A program made the position numbers and the translations under genes. This document shows, piece after piece, positions 61,166 to 64,000 of a stretch of 64,000 nt of DNA. Each line of letters opens with the position of its first letter. Positions within the stretch are counted from its first letter, which is position 1. Under the pieces are notes generated by a model. The model did no database searches. It was not told where the DNA came from and worked only from the letters and a program-made list of their open reading frames with translations. The stretch is taken from contig NZ_BMHH01000009.1 in the NCBI RefSeq assembly GCF_014640615.1, positions 111,329 through 175,328 of the forward strand, written 5' to 3'. This stretch comes from Paramesorhizobium endophyticum. Lineage in GTDB: Bacteria > Pseudomonadota > Alphaproteobacteria > Rhizobiales > Rhizobiaceae.

Positions 61166-61562
61166 ACCGCTTTGGATTTTCGTGGGAAACCCCGCATAAA
61201 CGCATTGTGAATCCGCCATAAAGGTGGGAATGTTGGCGGATAGATTTGGCATATGAGGCGGCGGCCATTTTTTAGCGCCACCGTCATCATCGGCTCAGAG
61301 TTTGATTCAAGTAATTCATATTTCGATTCAGCCAACAGGAAAATCACGAAGTAAAACATAGTATTTATTGTCGCATATTGAGCTTAAACTGCAGGTTAAA
61401 TGTTTAACCGTTTTTCGATGTCTGATTATCCACTGATTGTGTTCAAGTATTGTTTGCTCAATTAATGCGGGTATACGCAACCAACGGTTTATTATCGGGA
61501 AATATATTATTAAGTCATTGCTGTAATAATATGTTCCGAGGGAAAAGGGACGCATATCGAAT
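61166..61562. other. AT-rich regulatory region before the GGDEF-EAL gene
   Basis: Holds a perfect palindrome GGTTAAATGTTTAACC (61394-61409), TTAA units with wrong spacing for CtrA, and a TTGCTGTAATAATATG stretch near 61518-61533 that may act as the promoter. No gene supported. Confidence 0.4.
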
Positions 61563-63866
61563 ATGGCTTGGCGCCGAAGAACAGACATTCCAGCGGATAT
61601 CCGTCTCTCCTTCGTGCGGTCCCTCTATGGGAACCGCGCGACGCTCTGGTTCGGGATGCTGGCGCATGTGATCGTCTGCTCCGTCATCTATCTGGAGACG
61701 GGCCGGCTGGCATATATCATTTTTGCTACCGGGTTTACGATAATAGCGCTGGCGCGGCTTTTCGACATGAGCCGGTTCGATAGGGCTCCGCTTGCCAATC
61801 CTACTCATGAGCAGATCAACCAGTGGGAAACGCGCTATCTGGCCGGTGCGGCGGCGGTATGCACCTTGCTTGGCATCATGTGCTTCTACAGCACATATAT
61901 GGTAAAAAACTCTTTCGCCGAGCTTGCCAGCCTTGCGATTTTGTTGGCCTCGAGCGTTTCCATTGTCGGTCGCAATTACGCATCCCGAACCGCTGTCATC
62001 GTGATGTCGCTCTGCTGCCTGGTTCCGGTGCTTACGGGTTTTGCGCTGGCTGGCAGACCGTATCTGTTGATTATCGGTTTCCTGCTCATTCCTCATTTCC
62101 TAAGCAATATCCAGATGGCCAACGGCCTGCGCGACTTCCTGTTCGCGGCGGTGATGGGGCGGCGGGAACTGGCGGTGGTGGCGAGCCGCTTCAACGCCGC
62201 GCTCAACAACATGCCGCACGGGCTCATCATGTTCGACGGTGACGGCAAGCTCGTCGTCGTCAACAACAAGGCGGTGTCGCTGCTGAGGATATCGCCCGAC
62301 AGCGATCTTACCGGCCGTTCGCTCCAGACGGTGCTGCGCTATTCGTCCCTGCATGGTCTTTTCCCGCGTTCCAAGCTCAAAAGCATACGCAGGCTCATCG
62401 ACGATCTGCTCTCGGGACGGCGCGAGCGCGACCTGTTTCAGTTTTCTGACGGGCGCTACATCGAATTCAGCTGCAGCCAGCGCCAGGACGAGGGCGCGGT
62501 GCTGATCTTCGAAGATGTCACGCAGCGCATCGAGGCGGAAGCGCAAATCCAGCACATGGCCCGGTATGACGGGCTGACGGGGCTTCCCAATCGCGTGCAT
62601 TTCGAAACGCTGGTCCGGTCGCTTCTCGGTCGACGGGCGCATGGCAAGCGGATGGCGCTGGTCGTGCTCGACATCAACGACTTCAAGCATGTCAACGACA
62701 CGCTGGGGCATCATGTCGGCGACCAGCTGCTGCGCAAGCTGGCGGAGCGCCTCGCAGAAATGGACCCGATGCGCTTCATCCCGTCCCGCTTTGGCGGCGA
62801 CGAGTTCGTTATCTTCGTTCCCGACATTGGTCCGGACGCTCAGATCGATGCGGTCATGGACAATCTGGTGTCCGCCGTGTCGGGCACTTACCAGCTATCG
62901 GATCACAGCGTCGAGGTCGAGGTGAATGCCGGTGTGGCGCTGGCGCCAACAGGGCATTTCGATCTGCAAAACCTGCATATCAAGGCGGATCTTGCGCTTT
63001 ATGAGGCGAAGGGAAGCGAAAAGCGCAATTGGGGGCTGTTCGAGGAAGCGATGGATATCCGCTATCGCAGCCGCCAGCGCCTCAAGAACGACCTGCGCGG
63101 GGCAATCATCAACGGCGCGCTCAAGGTGGTCTATCAGCCGATCGTCAGCGCCCAATCCCTGCGCATCGTCTCCTGCGAGGCGCTTTCGCGCTGGGATCAT
63201 CCGGAACTCGGCCCTATCTCCCCCGCCGACTATATTCCGCTTGCCGAGGAGATGGGCGTCATCACCGATATCACGCGGTTCATGCTGGAAAAGGCCTGCA
63301 TGGATTGCCGGGATTGGGGCGGGCGTATCGGCGTTTCGGTCAATCTCTCCGCGATCGATCTGAAAAACAGCGACATCACCGACATCATAGCGAGCGCTTT
63401 AAGGAAGTCGGGGCTGCCGACGAATCTGCTGGAGGTCGAGGTGACGGAAAGCGCGATCATCAGCGACCGCAACAAGACCAGCAATGTGCTGCAGCAGCTG
63501 AAAAATGCTGGCATCAATGTGGCGCTCGACGATTTCGGCACCGGCTATTCGAGCCTGAGTTATCTCAATACGCTTCCACTGACGAAGGTGAAGATGGACC
63601 GGTCCTTCGTGCGCGATATCACGGAGGACCGGCGCTCGCTGATGCTTCTGCGCGGCGTGACCCAGCTTTCACACGAAATGGGCCTTGGCGTGACCGTCGA
63701 AGGGGTGGAAACGCAGGAGCAACTGGCCCTGATCCGGGGCGCAGCGGGCGCCGACCTTGTGCAGGGGTATCTGCTGGGCGCGCCGCTTCCCGCGCAGGCG
63801 ATTTCATCTCTCATCGACAGGAGTTTTCCTCTGGGAACAGGCAGCAAGCTCACCAGCGCCATGTGA
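61563..63866 (+). CDS. Diguanylate cyclase/phosphodiesterase (GGDEF-EAL) membrane protein
   Basis: 767 residues in order: N-terminal membrane region with about 5-6 helices (residues 20-185), a PAS domain (about 205-310), GGDEF domain with intact GGDEF at 411-415, and EAL domain (EAL 539-541 in SCEALSRWDHP; DDFGTGYSSL; QGYLLG). Both catalytic motifs look intact, so it may make and break cyclic-di-GMP; no RxxD inhibition site precedes GGDEF. It stands alone behind an AT-rich region. The membrane sensor type is not identified. Confidence 0.93.
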   Translation: MAWRRRTDIPADIRLSFVRSLYGNRATLWFGMLAHVIVCSVIYLETGRLAYIIFATGFTIIALARLFDMSRFDRAPLANPTHEQINQWETRYLAGAAAVCTLLGIMCFYSTYMVKNSFAELASLAILLASSVSIVGRNYASRTAVIVMSLCCLVPVLTGFALAGRPYLLIIGFLLIPHFLSNIQMANGLRDFLFAAVMGRRELAVVASRFNAALNNMPHGLIMFDGDGKLVVVNNKAVSLLRISPDSDLTGRSLQTVLRYSSLHGLFPRSKLKSIRRLIDDLLSGRRERDLFQFSDGRYIEFSCSQRQDEGAVLIFEDVTQRIEAEAQIQHMARYDGLTGLPNRVHFETLVRSLLGRRAHGKRMALVVLDINDFKHVNDTLGHHVGDQLLRKLAERLAEMDPMRFIPSRFGGDEFVIFVPDIGPDAQIDAVMDNLVSAVSGTYQLSDHSVEVEVNAGVALAPTGHFDLQNLHIKADLALYEAKGSEKRNWGLFEEAMDIRYRSRQRLKNDLRGAIINGALKVVYQPIVSAQSLRIVSCEALSRWDHPELGPISPADYIPLAEEMGVITDITRFMLEKACMDCRDWGGRIGVSVNLSAIDLKNSDITDIIASALRKSGLPTNLLEVEVTESAIISDRNKTSNVLQQLKNAGINVALDDFGTGYSSLSYLNTLPLTKVKMDRSFVRDITEDRRSLMLLRGVTQLSHEMGLGVTVEGVETQEQLALIRGAAGADLVQGYLLGAPLPAQAISSLIDRSFPLGTGSKLTSAM

Positions 63867-64000
63867 AGCGGCAGGCTGTGAATAGGCGCACCTAATTAGT
63901 TAGAGTGTGCTTCCGTAAGGGCATCTTAATAAATTATACCCCGTTCACGCGATAACCCGAAAATCGCGTGGCCTGATGACGCGGAAATTGTCGGTGACGA
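63867..64000. other. End of window, no gene seen
   Basis: Short AT-rich sequence after the GGDEF-EAL stop (ACCTAATTAGTTAGAGTG and CATCTTAATAAATTATACC). No coding frame or terminator with clear T-run is evident. Confidence 0.4.

Noticed and set aside
61384..61407. CtrA box before the GGDEF-EAL gene
   Set aside because: TTAA units are spaced 8 and 4 bases, not the required 7.

Overview
The window is a 64 kb chromosomal segment of an alphaproteobacterium of the Hyphomicrobiales (Rhizobiales), most like Brucellaceae (Brucella/Ochrobactrum relatives). Reasons: the ftsH-glmM order, Omp25/31-style porin-like proteins, serC-serA behind a serC leader RNA, purA, an RpoH1-type sigma factor, a complete PhyR-NepR-EcfG general stress response (GSR) locus, an Irr-type site before a membrane ferritin, and several families of palindromic intergenic repeats. 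DNA is GC-rich and densely coding. I see no prophage, integrase, insertion sequence, CRISPR array or rRNA. Two tRNA genes are present (Glu-CTC and Leu-CAA).

Layout. 1-9.9 kb: end of ftsH, glmM, two paralogous outer-membrane beta-barrel genes each preceded by a CtrA-type box, a structured intergenic RNA candidate, serC-serA, a GNAT acetyltransferase and purA. 10-15.5 kb: a membrane protein of unknown function, rpoH, rluD-type pseudouridine synthase, tRNA-Glu and a Fur/Mur regulator. 15.5-22 kb: the GSR island, with two HWE/HisKA2-type kinases, phyR, nepR-ecfG and a membrane-stress gene pair. It carries at least five good matches to the EcfG promoter (GGAAC-N16/17-CGTT) and one relaxed match, and one of them drives a predicted small RNA with two C-rich-loop hairpins and a terminator. 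22-30 kb: glycerate kinase, purU, exbB-exbD-tonB, dut, a cupin protein, membrane ferritin mbfA and an unknown gene. 30-36 kb: malate synthase G, glutamyl-Q tRNA(Asp) synthetase, an AlkA-type glycosylase, an HNH endonuclease, dsbB and a YqaA-type membrane protein. 36-47 kb: a lysine/pipecolate catabolic cluster (amaB, hglS, LysR, amaA), then an ABC importer with a SurE-like phosphatase. 47-55 kb: tex, an ArsR regulator with an Old Yellow Enzyme, a zinc-type COG0523 GTPase with a WD40 protein behind a Zur-like box, a creatininase-family protein and a MarR regulator. 55-64 kb: GST/HxlR pair, LacI regulator with a hydroxyacid dehydrogenase, two tiny membrane proteins, a PuuD-like amidotransferase, an SDR and a GGDEF-EAL protein.

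How it fits together: serC-serA make serine; amaA, amaB and hglS form three steps from pipecolate towards D-2-hydroxyglutarate; exbBD-tonB and mbfA handle iron uptake and export; the COG0523 GTPase is probably a low-zinc response. The most interesting part is the GSR island. EcfG appears to control its own regulators (PhyR, NepR-EcfG), an upstream kinase, an envelope gene pair, a small exported protein and a noncoding RNA that resembles in logic the sigmaT-dependent GsrN RNA of Caulobacter.

Four repeat families (called A to D here) fill most of the longer intergenic gaps. Family A (5 copies, about 155-200 bp) looks like a RIME-type palindromic element, B is a long imperfect palindrome (4 copies), C a 110-bp inverted repeat (2 full, 1 short copy), and D a 45-bp hairpin that sits just before three unrelated start codons. 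All assignments come from reading the sequence without database searches.
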